Notes: generated from the letters alone by a model not told the origin. A DNA stretch of 64,000 nt from CAVVVS01 sp963751355 (GCA_963751355.1 CAVVVS010000105.1:101316-165315), one strand, 5' to 3'. Positions 9,678-18,540 are shown, counted from the stretch's first letter. Numbers and translations: made by a program.

Positions 9678-10025
9678 ATGGCAGATACAATTTTTGCAAA
9701 AATAATCCGGAAAGAAATTCCCGCCGATATTGTTCTGGAAACGGATACGTTACTGGCGTTCAAGGACATCAATCCCCAAGCTCCTGTTCACATTCTTATA
9801 ATCCCTAAAATTGAAATTCCAAAGGTAACCAATATCAACGGCAAAGAACATGCACAGCTTTTAGGCGAAATGTTTGATGCAGCAAATAAACTTGCTAATG
9901 AAATGAATATTGCTGAGGATGGTTTTAGGTTGGTCTTTAATTGCGGGAATCACGGCGGACAGGATGTTTACCATCTTCACATGCATCTGTTGGGCGGCAG
10001 ACAGATGAAATGGCCTCCGGGATGA
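9678..10025 (+). CDS. HIT-family nucleotide-binding protein (HinT-like)
   Basis: A 115-residue histidine-triad protein. The active-site HLHMHLLGG (HxHxH) lies near residues 99-107, just before the conserved WPPG ending. The N-terminal FAKIIRKEIPADIVLETDTLLAFKD is split here: FAKIIRKEIPAD, then ETDTLLAFKDI, both typical of HinT. Such proteins hydrolyse adenosine phosphoramidates and aminoacyl-adenylates. Length equals the family norm. It starts two bases after the regulator stop, so it is probably the last gene of that transcript. It is followed by a repeat-filled convergent spacer shared with dinB. Confidence 0.93.
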   Translation: MADTIFAKIIRKEIPADIVLETDTLLAFKDINPQAPVHILIIPKIEIPKVTNINGKEHAQLLGEMFDAANKLANEMNIAEDGFRLVFNCGNHGGQDVYHLHMHLLGGRQMKWPPG

Positions 10026-10098
10026 TTAATTGGTCTTTCCATTCGCAACTAGCATGCACTTTTATAAAAACAGATACCATTTAATAAGAAGGTCATGT

Positions 10099-10207
10099 GA
10101 TTGTCATTTATAGTCCTTGGTTGTCATTATTAGTCATTCATCTGTACTGTCAAAATGATGTGCGAAACACAAATGACAATTAAATGACAGCGAAGCGAAT
10201 GACCAAT
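10099..10207. repeat. Short-word inverted repeat made of TGTCATT/AATGACA units
   Basis: The convergent spacer between the HIT gene and dinB is filled with near-copies of the word TGTCATT on the left (10101-10140) and its complement AATGACA on the right (10171-10204). This gives a large imperfect inverted repeat around a 30-base centre. It could fold and act as a bidirectional terminator, since both flanking genes end here. Similar word-arrays occur at 11473 and 15709 with different words. Confidence 0.6.
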
Positions 10208-10213
10208 ATATTG

Positions 10214-11359
10214 CTATTTTACCCCCACATTAATAATTGAGTAATGATATTTGTTTCTTATCTGATCAATTGCCCTTAAGAGTTTTTTCCTTTTTATTTC
10301 GATTTCTTCAAACAAAACTTCCTGCTCATAAAACTCATTGAATTTACTCAAGCCTACACCAATTAATCTAACAGCAACTCTTCTAGTATGTGCTTTACCG
10401 ATTAATTCAAGAGCAATATCGTAAATTTTCTTATCATCGTCAGTCGGATGTTTTATTGTGCGGGATCGTGTTATAGTCTGAAAATCCGAATACCTAAATT
10501 TGATAGAGACTTTGGAAGCCTGCCAGTTGTTATTTCTCATAGTTTGACAAACTTTACCGGTAAGATCAAACAAAGTTTTTTCTATTATTTCATTGCTTAC
10601 TACATCTTTATTAAAAGTGTTTTCTTTTGAAATTCCTTTCTGTTCCCTTTCAATTGTTAAATACTCACTTCCCTTACCGTGAGCCTTGCGCCATAAATCG
10701 ATACCGTACTTTCCGAAAGCAGCAGAGAAATAATCTTCAGGTAATTTGGTAATATCTCCAATTGTGTAAATTCCTCTGCTGTTTAATTCTCTTAAAGTTA
10801 CTTTTCCTACACCGGGAATAGTTTCAACCGGCATAGGAGCCAAGAAATGCTCTTCCATTCCGAGTATCATGTAAGTTATTCCTTTTGGCTTCATACAATC
10901 GGAACCGATTTTAGCAGTGGTTTTATTACTCCCTATCCCGATTGAGCAAGGGAGAGACAGTTTATCCCAAATTTCCTTTTGCAGTTTTGAAGCGAATGCA
11001 AACATAGAACCGTATAATTTTTGGCATCCTGTAAAGTCCATATAAAACTCATCTATGGAAGCTTGTTCAATTATAGGGGCATAGGCTGTAAGAATATTTT
11101 TTACCGCATGTGAATAACGGGAATATTCTTTTGAGTGTCCGTGCAAATAAATACCATTCGGACATAGTTTATAAGCCGTTCTAATAGGCATAGCAGAATG
11201 CAATCCGTACTCCCTAGCCTCATAAGAACAAGCCGCCACCACTCCCCTTCCGTGAGGATCGCCTCCTACAATAACAGGCTTTCCTTCTAACGAAGGATCG
11301 AGTATCCTTTCGACAGACACAAAAAACGCATCAAGATCTAAATGAAATATTGTACGCAT
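10214..11359 (-). CDS. dinB: DNA polymerase IV
   Basis: A 381-residue Y-family translesion polymerase. The catalytic motifs are FHLDLDAFFVSVE (first aspartate, residues 5-17) and SIDEFYMDFTG (second catalytic Asp-Glu, about residues 103-113). The palm-finger YEAREYGLHSAMP and the helix-hairpin-helix region PGVGKVTLREL are also present. It copies past damaged bases at low fidelity and normally belongs to the SOS response. The C-terminal little-finger domain is complete, but I do not see a clear beta-clamp-binding peptide at the very end. No LexA-like box resembling the one before lexA was found in the 150 bases upstream. Confidence 0.95.
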   Translation of the reverse strand: MRTIFHLDLDAFFVSVERILDPSLEGKPVIVGGDPHGRGVVAACSYEAREYGLHSAMPIRTAYKLCPNGIYLHGHSKEYSRYSHAVKNILTAYAPIIEQASIDEFYMDFTGCQKLYGSMFAFASKLQKEIWDKLSLPCSIGIGSNKTTAKIGSDCMKPKGITYMILGMEEHFLAPMPVETIPGVGKVTLRELNSRGIYTIGDITKLPEDYFSAAFGKYGIDLWRKAHGKGSEYLTIEREQKGISKENTFNKDVVSNEIIEKTLFDLTGKVCQTMRNNNWQASKVSIKFRYSDFQTITRSRTIKHPTDDDKKIYDIALELIGKAHTRRVAVRLIGVGLSKFNEFYEQEVLFEEIEIKRKKLLRAIDQIRNKYHYSIINVGVK

Positions 11360-11472
11360 AAAATCAAATGGTTTTTAATAAATATATAATTAACACTATT
11401 GCTAATTATGTCTCTTTATAGGAAAACTTTCAAAATAAGTGGTATGAGAAGCTGAATTTTTATTCCCATCTT

Positions 11473-11510
11473 CTCCGTGAAAATCTGCGTCATCTGCGTT
11501 ATCCGTGTTC
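11473..11510. repeat. Nine-base-period repeat (ACGCAGAT-type words)
   Basis: Read on the minus strand directly after the DUF72 stop, the sequence runs as four nine-base words: ACACGGATA, ACGCAGATG, then ACGCAGATT and TTCACGGAG. It is non-coding and lies between the dinB start and the end of the DUF72 gene. Its words differ from the arrays at 10099 and 15709, but the organisation is the same. Confidence 0.6.
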
Positions 11511-12403
11511 TATTGTTTCTGACTTTCTAGTATCTGTTCTAATCTCGGAAATGCCTTAACAATATTTTCCGGCATATGAACTCTCGATTTCTCCTCGAGC
11601 AGATGCATTAATTCAAACGCATTAGCCACCGCATCACCCTGGGGGTGATTATTCATTATTACATAAACTTCTTTTACTTTTTCTTTAATCGAATTAATCT
11701 TCTGCTGAATCTCGACTAATTCACCGGGAGAATAAAGATATTTATATCTTTCGCTCTGCTGTTCGTAAGTTTGTTTTTTACCGTAGTTATTAATTGACTG
11801 CATCCACGCATCAATATTTCTTCCATGAAAACGGATATACGCTTTGTCGTTCGTTATAATCGGTTCAAACGAAATTGCTTTACCGATTTGCGGCTGATCG
11901 ATTGTACAAAATGTTAAATCAAGTTTACTGAACAATTCCAGAGTTTGTTTATTATTCCATGATGCATGCCTTACTTCCACAAAACAATTATAGCTCTGGA
12001 ATATCTCACTCAGTTTTCTAATATAATCTGCAGTAACGTTATTAAAAGGGAATGAATACGGAAACTGGATCAGCAATCCCCCGAGCCGTTCTTCTTTTGC
12101 AAGCATTTCAAGGTTATAATTTACTGCTTTTATTTTTTCCTTATCAAATTTTTTTTTATGAGTAAAATCCTGATGAAGTTTAATCGTAAACAGAAAATCT
12201 TCCGAATCAATAACTTTTTTTATCCAGCCCTGTACTACTCGCGGACTTACGTAAGCGTAGTAAGTTGAGTTTACTTCAACACAATTAAAATAATGAGCAT
12301 AAAATTGAAGCCAGTCAAAACCACTCGTCTGACCTTTCGGATAAAATGCAGGCACCCAATCTTTATAGGACCAGCCTGCCGTACCTATATTATATTTTGG
12401 CAT
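11510..12403 (-). CDS. DUF72 (YecE-like) TIM-barrel protein
   Basis: A 297-residue cytoplasmic protein with the DUF72 opening YNIGTAGWSYKDWVPAFYP (residues 4-22), FNCVEVNSTYYAY and FTIKLHQDFTH. Later hallmarks are GGLLIQFPYSF, CFVEVRHASW, YIRFHGRN and the MNNHPQGDAVANA segment. The family is widespread and predicted to be a TIM barrel, but its biochemical role is not established. Length is normal. The gene stands alone, with 209 bases of spacer upstream and a short-word repeat beginning at its stop codon. Confidence 0.9.
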   Translation of the reverse strand: MPKYNIGTAGWSYKDWVPAFYPKGQTSGFDWLQFYAHYFNCVEVNSTYYAYVSPRVVQGWIKKVIDSEDFLFTIKLHQDFTHKKKFDKEKIKAVNYNLEMLAKEERLGGLLIQFPYSFPFNNVTADYIRKLSEIFQSYNCFVEVRHASWNNKQTLELFSKLDLTFCTIDQPQIGKAISFEPIITNDKAYIRFHGRNIDAWMQSINNYGKKQTYEQQSERYKYLYSPGELVEIQQKINSIKEKVKEVYVIMNNHPQGDAVANAFELMHLLEEKSRVHMPENIVKAFPRLEQILESQKQ

Positions 12404-12409
12404 GGTTAA

Positions 12410-12433
12410 ATTGTTTTATTGTTCAATTGTTAG
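12410..12433. repeat. Three eight-base ATTGTTNN repeats
   Basis: Just upstream of the DUF72 start codon the plus strand reads ATTGTTTT, ATTGTTCA, ATTGTTAG, a three-unit array of period eight. It overlaps the place where the leader or ribosome site of the minus-strand DUF72 gene should lie. It is a weaker member of the same class of short-word arrays as the ones at 10099, 11473 and 15709. Confidence 0.4.
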
Positions 12434-12612
12434 TTGCGATGTTTATGTTTTCTTCTTTGAATAGGAAGATAATGAGTTGAGAAAAATATTTTTTCCCATA
12501 AAGCGATAGGAATGTATTCTCTTTTAGTATTATATTATGACATTAGTCTCGACTAAAATTTCAGCCGCCAATTTCACTAATTACACAAATCTTTAAATAT
12601 ATCCCAAATATT

Positions 12613-13182
12613 CTAGATTATTACTTCAAACTTGCCGTCTTTTATTTCCGCTACCTGCCCTTTCGGCGCTAAAGTGGATTTGAATATCCCCTGAAATTCT
12701 CCCTCTATGTGTAATGAACCATTTACATATTTTACACTTGTAACGGCTAACTTCATTGATATTGAATTTATTTCCCAGCTTACTCTTTCTCCTTTATTAA
12801 AAACACCGTAATGTGCAGCTTCCGACTGGCTTTTCCCGTTCGCCGGTTTATTATTATTAAACCAAATAGAAAGACTTTTCCCTGAATTAGTTGCTGCGTT
12901 CCTTGTATTGATATCAATCCTGGTTCCTTCAAGAGTTTCGGCATTTGGTCCGGATGATAGTTCATTTAACCCGACTTCAAGCGAAACCATCTGCTGTATA
13001 TTTGAATCATTATGTTCTGCCCGGATGCTCAAAATTATATGATCTTCTTTTCTAAGAATTACCGTTCTTACCGGTAAGTCGATTTTTTCGCCGTTAAACA
13101 TCAGACTGATAGTTCCTTTTGAGTTTTGCTGAGCATATATAAAAGGGACAATAAATAGAAGTAATAATAAAACCTTTTTCAT
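12613..13182 (-). CDS. Secreted protein of unknown function in ECF-sigma operon
   Basis: A 189-residue protein with a clear signal peptide (MKKVLLLLLFIVPFIYAQQ, residues 1-19). The mature part alternates short hydrophobic and polar stretches, suggesting a beta-sandwich. It ends with EIKDGKFEVII, a pattern reminiscent of calycin-like DUF6252-type proteins that end with a DGKF-type strand. The ATG overlaps the stop of the preceding open frame by four bases, so it is translated as part of the sigma/anti-sigma transcript. It is probably an envelope protein made under the control of that sigma factor. The function is unknown. Confidence 0.6.
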   Translation of the reverse strand: MKKVLLLLLFIVPFIYAQQNSKGTISLMFNGEKIDLPVRTVILRKEDHIILSIRAEHNDSNIQQMVSLEVGLNELSSGPNAETLEGTRIDINTRNAATNSGKSLSIWFNNNKPANGKSQSEAAHYGVFNKGERVSWEINSISMKLAVTSVKYVNGSLHIEGEFQGIFKSTLAPKGQVAEIKDGKFEVII

Positions 13183-13466
13183 TCCGTTACCTCTTTATTT
13201 TTGATTGAATCAAATGAGATTAAAAGATATTCGTTAACATATCTTTCATAATCGGAGTATCCATATATATTGTATTTTTCTCCGTCTCTCGAAAAGTTTG
13301 CACTCCAATTTTCTCTGGGAAGATTTATAGCAATAGGATACCCTTGAATTAATTTTACTCTCTTTTTTATTGGTGTCCATCGCGGTATATTATCAAGTGT
13401 TATTTTAGAATAGTTTAGAAAGACATCTGCAGTAAGAGTATCACCATTTAAAGAAATTGGCACCAC
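13179..13466 (-). pseudogene. C-terminal part of the upstream secreted protein, displaced by a -1 frameshift
   Basis: A 95-codon frame that could start at a GTG overlapping the upstream stop (TAGTG), but that start has no signal peptide. The frame stays open further upstream, through IFRSKYNIVVVPISLNGD, back to a run of ten A on the coding strand (13493-13502). A -1 slip in that run joins it smoothly to the 321-residue protein, giving roughly a 415-residue product. I therefore read it as the displaced C-terminus rather than a separate gene. Its content (GYPIAINLPRENW, KYNIYGYSDYERY) matches no family I know. Confidence 0.6.
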
Positions 13467-14431
13467 TACAATATTATATTTAGAACGAAATATTTTTTTT
13501 TTGTTTTATAATTTTTATATCGTTCGGATTTTTCTTTATTATATAATCGGAAAGGGAACTTCAATTCGGCATGATAAACATCAACCGGCAGTTCTACTCT
13601 GTTGCTATTTTGTTTATCGATCAAAGAATTAACCGGAACAAGGGCATGCTGCTGAACTCTTAATAAAAAATTGAACGGCGAAAAAACAATTGATTGATAT
13701 TGACTCTCTGCATTAGCCCTAATAAATTCCACTCCAATTTTAAATCTGGCAGAAGGAGGGAATTCGGATTCCGAAACCGATTTTTTAATTCCGTAAAACA
13801 GAGGCTGGTTATTTTCGATTGATAAATATTCTTCAGATTTTTTAATCTTTATAAACTTGATTGAACAATTGTAATCTTCAAGTTTTCTGTTTAGAAAATC
13901 TAACGGAATAGTTTTATTATAAGGAATTTTATATAACTTATAACTGAGATCTATATTATAATTCAGGTTACACTCTTTGTTTTTATTTTGTTTTGTAAGA
14001 TCGTAAAATGCACCTTTTATATAAAAGCTTAAAGAGTCGCTTTGAATATTCAATATTTCGGGCGTAATTTCGAACGAATATACTTTTTCAACATCAACAC
14101 CGTTTGTCATCGTTTCTATATCTTTTACAGGAAAATTATTTTTAACCCATTTTCTGCGAAGACTTTTAATACCCACTTCAAATATTTTTGAATCCAAAAA
14201 GCTAAAACCGTTCTTTTGAATTCTTCCTTCAATATTATGGTTGCTTCTAGTAATTAGAATGTAACCGTCAATTACGCCGTCTACATCCCCTCGATTAAAT
14301 AAAATAAGTTTGTGTACACCGTCGTTTGATTGTACAACAGCTCTAAAATCAAGATGATAATTATTCATTTGAGCCTGTACAGGGTATAACGAAACAATAG
14401 CAATAATGAAAGCTTTTAATAGATTTTTCAA
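13466..14431 (-). CDS. Secreted protein of unknown function, apparently truncated by an A10 run
   Basis: A 321-residue protein with a signal peptide ending near PVQAQ (residue 21). The body is rich in beta-type alternation with no recognisable catalytic motif. The last residues, after YKTKKK, are read past a run of ten A and end at a TAG. One frame back, the sequence continues for about 105 more codons. The gene starts one base after the anti-sigma stop, so it is the first non-regulatory product of the sigma operon. It may be an envelope-stress or surface-structure protein, which is inference from context only. Confidence 0.6.
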   Translation of the reverse strand: MKNLLKAFIIAIVSLYPVQAQMNNYHLDFRAVVQSNDGVHKLILFNRGDVDGVIDGYILITRSNHNIEGRIQKNGFSFLDSKIFEVGIKSLRRKWVKNNFPVKDIETMTNGVDVEKVYSFEITPEILNIQSDSLSFYIKGAFYDLTKQNKNKECNLNYNIDLSYKLYKIPYNKTIPLDFLNRKLEDYNCSIKFIKIKKSEEYLSIENNQPLFYGIKKSVSESEFPPSARFKIGVEFIRANAESQYQSIVFSPFNFLLRVQQHALVPVNSLIDKQNSNRVELPVDVYHAELKFPFRLYNKEKSERYKNYKTKKKYFVLNIIL

Positions 14432-14432
14432 G

Positions 14433-15074
14433 TTAATTCCCCACTATTTGAGGAGTTAGAAAATCGTTTTTTGTTACCTGCACTACTTTTATTTCTTGAG
14501 TTCTTCGCGAAGGTCTGAAATAATTATCCTTCAGCTTTTCCTGATACAAATTTTTGTCATTTTTATTTATGGCTATAAGTTCCGAGTCATTCTTTTTTAG
14601 CTCAATCCCATTATCCTTTTTTTCAGATAAATTTGTGTTTGTTTGTGAAGTAATCTCGTTTATTTTCTTTTCAGCGTTAACATCTTTTTTTTGTGCTGTT
14701 TGATAATTCTTGGTGAGCCGGTTATACTTTAGTTCGAGCAATGAAATTTTTGATGACAGTCTATCAACACTAGACAAATTAATCAAAAACAATAGCCCAA
14801 AAACAATTGATGCAGCGGCAGAAAAATAAAAGAGAGGCTTAAAAATATTTTTCTCTTTTGATGGAGTAACTCCTACAGGCAGATTTATTTCTGGTTTCAA
14901 ATCAACATCAATATTCTCATATAATTCTTTAGTCTCCTTTTTCATTTCCATAAAATCTGCCAATGTTTTTCTGCAATCTTCACAATCCGCAAGATGAGTA
15001 AAAAGTTGTTGCTGTTCACCTGCAGACAATTCATTATCCACAAATCGGCTAATTTCCAATTCGTAGTGTTTCAT
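14433..15074 (-). CDS. Anti-sigma factor with zinc-finger (zf-HC2) and one membrane segment
   Basis: A 213-residue protein. Residues 1-45 carry the ZAS/zf-HC2 pattern FTHLADCEDCRK (H-x3-C-x2-C), which holds the partner sigma factor. A single membrane helix lies near residues 77-97, and a charged coiled-coil-like periplasmic part with many KN and KD pairs follows. I chose the ATG at 15074 because AAGGTGA precedes it at good distance. A GTG at 15086 is the alternative and would overlap the sigma gene. Together with the sigma gene it forms a classical ECF pair that responds to an envelope signal. Confidence 0.85.
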   Translation of the reverse strand: MKHYELEISRFVDNELSAGEQQQLFTHLADCEDCRKTLADFMEMKKETKELYENIDVDLKPEINLPVGVTPSKEKNIFKPLFYFSAAASIVFGLLFLINLSSVDRLSSKISLLELKYNRLTKNYQTAQKKDVNAEKKINEITSQTNTNLSEKKDNGIELKKNDSELIAINKNDKNLYQEKLKDNYFRPSRRTQEIKVVQVTKNDFLTPQIVGN

Positions 15075-15075
15075 T

Positions 15076-15579
15076 TTAATTATCACCTTTCAAAATTTTT
15101 CTTAATTCCTGTCTTGCCCGGAATAACTTTATCTTTACATTTTCCTGACTAAGCTTCGTTATTTCTGCTATTTCTTTGTATGAAAAACCTTCGTATTCCT
15201 TCAAATAAATTAGCTCATTATATTCACCGGATAATTTCTGTAACGCATCTCTCAATGAAATTTGCATATCGTAATCGGGATTATAACTTGTATTAAAGTC
15301 ATAGTCGTAAATATCTTCGTTTTTAAAATTTTTATTTCTTATTCTGTTAAAACAATAATTTCTCGTGATTATCAAAAGCCATGTTTTATAGCTGCAATCT
15401 TTCTGAAAAGAATTTTCGTTCTTCGCATATCTCACAAAAACCTCTTGTACGGCATCCTTTGCTTCTTCCGTATTCTTCAAAATACTGAACGAATACTTAA
15501 AAATATGATCCGAATATCGTTCATAAAGCTCCGGTAAAGAGATATTTTCTTTTTTGTCTTGCAGAATAATTTTATTCAT
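15076..15579 (-). CDS. ECF-type RNA polymerase sigma factor
   Basis: A 167-residue sigma-70-family factor. Region 2 lies at residues 14-85 (YERYSDHIFKYSF, EAKDAVQEVFVRY, YKTWLLIITRNYCFNRIR). Region 4 is at about 110-160 (LSGEYNELIYLKEYEGFSY, KEIAEITKLSQENVKIKLF, RARQELRK), including the -35-binding helix-turn-helix. It directs transcription of a small regulon, usually including its own operon. The anti-sigma gene begins two bases downstream of its stop and the unknown secreted genes follow. No partner-independent sensing domain is present. Confidence 0.92.
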   Translation of the reverse strand: MNKIILQDKKENISLPELYERYSDHIFKYSFSILKNTEEAKDAVQEVFVRYAKNENSFQKDCSYKTWLLIITRNYCFNRIRNKNFKNEDIYDYDFNTSYNPDYDMQISLRDALQKLSGEYNELIYLKEYEGFSYKEIAEITKLSQENVKIKLFRARQELRKILKGDN

Positions 15580-15708
15580 TTGTTTATTTAAATAGACAGG
15601 TGAGATTAGAAAAAGTTACACAGAATAGTAAAAAGTAAAAAGGAAATAGTGAATGTGGAACAGTATCAAGTTGCTTTTATTCGTATAAATGGTTTTTTAT
15701 AACTATTC

Positions 15709-15797
15709 GATTGCAGATTGATGATTAACGATTTTCGATCTTAGATTTTCCTAAGCACTTCTTAAATTTGCAATCGTTAATCTACAATCTTAAATCG
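15709..15797. repeat. Imperfect inverted repeat built of GATTAACGATT-type words
   Basis: The left arm (15709-15749) contains AGATTGATGATTAACGATT. The right arm (15762-15797), read backwards, contains AGATTGTAGATTAACGATT, with about 13 bases between the arms. It lies between the end of the TonB-dependent receptor gene and the promoter side of the sigma operon. It could form a long cruciform or RNA hairpin after the receptor gene. It is organised like the word-arrays at 10099 and 11473. Confidence 0.65.
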
Positions 15798-15822
15798 GAA
15801 GAGATCTTATTACACCCAGTTT

Positions 15823-17706
15823 TCATTCACCCAAATTGAATTTTACTCCTGCGGTTATCCATCTACCCGGAAGCGGCACCCCGCTTATTTCATGGTAAGT
15901 TTTATTGAATAAATTCGTTGCTTTCAAAAATATCTCAAAATTTTGAATTTTCTTCATTAGTTGTGTATCAACCAAAAAATTATTTTCAAAATTTACACGA
16001 TTTTCATACCGCAGCGACCAGCTTTGCCGGATTCCAAACCACCAGTTATTGGATACTCCAATGATTAATCGATGCCTGAGATAATTCAATAAATACTGCG
16101 ATTGAAATTCAGCGGTTTCCTTGTTTGAAGTTAAATAAGTATAATCGATGTTGACCTTGATTATCGGTGAATGCTTCAAAATTAAATAAGGATAAATTGT
16201 AAAATTGAATTCTATCCCATCCGTATTTATGCTCGAAATATTTTTTGCTGTCCATGGCTGGTTATTCGAAGTTCTGACCCAATCGATCAGATTTTTGCCT
16301 TCTTTTCTGAATAAGCTCAATCTTGAATAGAAAATATTTCCGGCATAATTTATCCCTGCTTCATAATTAATAGTTTCTTCATGCTGTAAATTTGGATTTC
16401 CTATACTTGTAGGCGATGAATAATATAATTCGGTGTAAGTCGGAACCCGGAATGCTTTACCGGCAGAGCCAAACAATCTTATACTTTTAGAAATATTATA
16501 CTCTAAACTCACACTCGGCCAAAACCGCCATCCGATGGTAGCATAATTATATGCAAATGCCCCGGCTATTACGGTTAAATTTTCAACAGGCAAAAGTTTT
16601 TCTTCGGCAAAAATGCCTTTATTCTCTCTTAAATGATTTCCCAGGTTTGTACTCTTAATCTTATCGGTGGTATATTTACCTCCAAATGAAGTTGTACCAA
16701 AATTATTTGTTAATGATACTTGAACTTGGGCACCGTAAATATTTGTCTGGTGAATATTTTGATAATAATTTGGATGAATATAATCAAGTAAGTAATTATC
16801 ATCATTTCTTCTCCAGTATATTTTGGGAGATACTCGAAATGATTTCCCGCCTATATTTGCCGCTGCATTCAATAACCTGGTAGTTGTATGTTCCCATTGA
16901 TCGGGATATGCTGCAGCATAATATCCATTCGCTCCGAATTTTTTATCGTTATAGCCATAAAATAAACTAACATCATTATGCCCTAATTTATAGGATGATC
17001 CATACGTGAAATTAGTAACATCAAATCCGGTGTTAAATCTGTAACCATCAGATTTTTCCTTTGAGAATGAAATTCTATTTCCGATATTTCCGACAGGGTA
17101 AGATCCATAAAATTCTCCCTTATAATAACTGTTCTGTCCGCCTTCGGCCTGTATTGAGAGATTCTTACCAGTACCTTTCTTAGTAATAACATTGATCACA
17201 CCGCTAAAAGCATTAGGACCATAAACACTTGAGCCCTGACCTTTTAAAATTTCAATTCTTTTTATATCATCAAGGCTTAGCGGCAAGTTCAAATTATGAT
17301 GACCAGTTTGCGGATCGTTCACTTTCATTCCGTCAATTAGTATCAAAGTTTCTTCAAAAGTACCGCCTCTAATCCCTATATCTGCCTGCACTCCGTCAAC
17401 CCCTCTCTGCTGCAAATCAACACCGAGTGCGTACTGAAACAAACCCTGCACGCTATTAACAGGCGCTTGCGCAATCTGTTGTTGATCAATAATTGTAACG
17501 CTTCGTGTTAAATCGGAAAAAGTTGTAGGTATTCTGCTTGCAGTAACTACAATATCGTTTAATTTATATTTAGGTAAACTTTGTGCAGTTATGGAATGTA
17601 CACAAAAAATGATTGCAAGTATGGAAAAGGATAAAAGTTTAACCCGGTTCCTATTAGCAAAATTTAATTCTGTTCTTTTATAAAATCGTAAATAAATAAA
17701 TTGCAT
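15823..17706 (-). CDS. TonB-dependent outer-membrane receptor (BtuB-like)
   Basis: A 627-residue outer-membrane transporter. A signal peptide ends near SITAQ (about residue 43), after an unusually long basic N-terminus. The TonB box region is LNDIVVTASR. The plug domain follows (about 50-170: VQADIGIRGGTFEETLILID, GQGSSVYGPNAFSGVINVIT). The rest forms the 22-strand barrel and ends in a typical aromatic-rich strand (GVKFNLGE). The plug pattern and modest size are like BtuB-type receptors for cobalamin or other small chelates, but the ligand cannot be read. It is monocistronic, flanked by a repeat element and the lexA gene. Confidence 0.88.
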   Translation of the reverse strand: MQFIYLRFYKRTELNFANRNRVKLLSFSILAIIFCVHSITAQSLPKYKLNDIVVTASRIPTTFSDLTRSVTIIDQQQIAQAPVNSVQGLFQYALGVDLQQRGVDGVQADIGIRGGTFEETLILIDGMKVNDPQTGHHNLNLPLSLDDIKRIEILKGQGSSVYGPNAFSGVINVITKKGTGKNLSIQAEGGQNSYYKGEFYGSYPVGNIGNRISFSKEKSDGYRFNTGFDVTNFTYGSSYKLGHNDVSLFYGYNDKKFGANGYYAAAYPDQWEHTTTRLLNAAANIGGKSFRVSPKIYWRRNDDNYLLDYIHPNYYQNIHQTNIYGAQVQVSLTNNFGTTSFGGKYTTDKIKSTNLGNHLRENKGIFAEEKLLPVENLTVIAGAFAYNYATIGWRFWPSVSLEYNISKSIRLFGSAGKAFRVPTYTELYYSSPTSIGNPNLQHEETINYEAGINYAGNIFYSRLSLFRKEGKNLIDWVRTSNNQPWTAKNISSINTDGIEFNFTIYPYLILKHSPIIKVNIDYTYLTSNKETAEFQSQYLLNYLRHRLIIGVSNNWWFGIRQSWSLRYENRVNFENNFLVDTQLMKKIQNFEIFLKATNLFNKTYHEISGVPLPGRWITAGVKFNLGE

Positions 17707-17895
17707 CCGCTTCTTCGCTAAAATATGAGAGGCGAATATATAAATAATTTCAGAATTATGATGAGATTTTAATAACTCAAATCATTAGTAGAATTGTTAA
17801 GGATTAAATAATTACCGTAAAATATTTTAAGAATTTGATTTAAAAATAATCTTATGCAAATAAATTCATGCTTTACATTTTTAATTGTTAATTAT

Positions 17896-18519
17896 TCAAC
17901 CGGCTCTTTTTTCCATACTCCTATAAATCCCGATCACAAGTCCCACAATTTTGAATTTTTGATAATCCTTTTTAATTACAATAGGTTCGTACTCGGGATT
18001 CTCCGATAGCAGTTCAACTCTATCCTTTTTCTTATGGAAGCGTTTTACCACCGCTGCATCATCGAGGATTGCAACAACAATGTGGCCATTTTTAGGTTCG
18101 AGATTCGGATTAACAATAACAATATCACCGTTGAATATATATGCATCCTTCAAACTGTCCCCTTTTACCCGCAGCAGAAAAGAATCTTTAGGCATACGTG
18201 CAATTGTGGGAAGTTCGATGGTATCAATTGCATCTGGGTAAATAGTTAACGGATTACCGGCTGCAACTTCACCTAAAACAGGACGCGGAATAAAAAATTT
18301 ATCTTCTAGGGTCAACTCAATTCCGCGTGAAAGCCGTGGATTACGTTTTATGTAACCTTTTTTTTCTAATGCAGCAAGATGCTGTTGAACGGTTGCGCGG
18401 TTTTTATACCCAAAATAAACAGCAATCTCAGCGAGTGTGGGAGGGATACCTCTCCCGGTTTTTTGATCGATGATGAAATTCAAGATATTCTTTTGAATTT
18501 CCGTTAACTCTTTTGACAT
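17896..18519 (-). CDS. lexA: LexA repressor, SOS regulator
   Basis: A repressor of the SOS regulon that self-cleaves when RecA is activated. The N-terminal winged helix (residues 1-65) contains PPTLAEIAVYFGYKNRATVQ. The cleavage site is the Ala-Gly bond in GEVAAGNP. The catalytic serine lies in VKGDSLKDAYIFNGD (GDSL rather than the common GDSM) and the lysine in DDAAVVKRF. I use the ATG at 18519, preceded by GAAGGTG, rather than the longer frame from 18540. A palindrome 37 bases upstream is a likely self-operator. Length (207 residues) is standard. Confidence 0.94.
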   Translation of the reverse strand: MSKELTEIQKNILNFIIDQKTGRGIPPTLAEIAVYFGYKNRATVQQHLAALEKKGYIKRNPRLSRGIELTLEDKFFIPRPVLGEVAAGNPLTIYPDAIDTIELPTIARMPKDSFLLRVKGDSLKDAYIFNGDIVIVNPNLEPKNGHIVVAILDDAAVVKRFHKKKDRVELLSENPEYEPIVIKKDYQKFKIVGLVIGIYRSMEKRAG

Positions 18520-18540
18520 AATACACCTTCGGTTAGTCAA

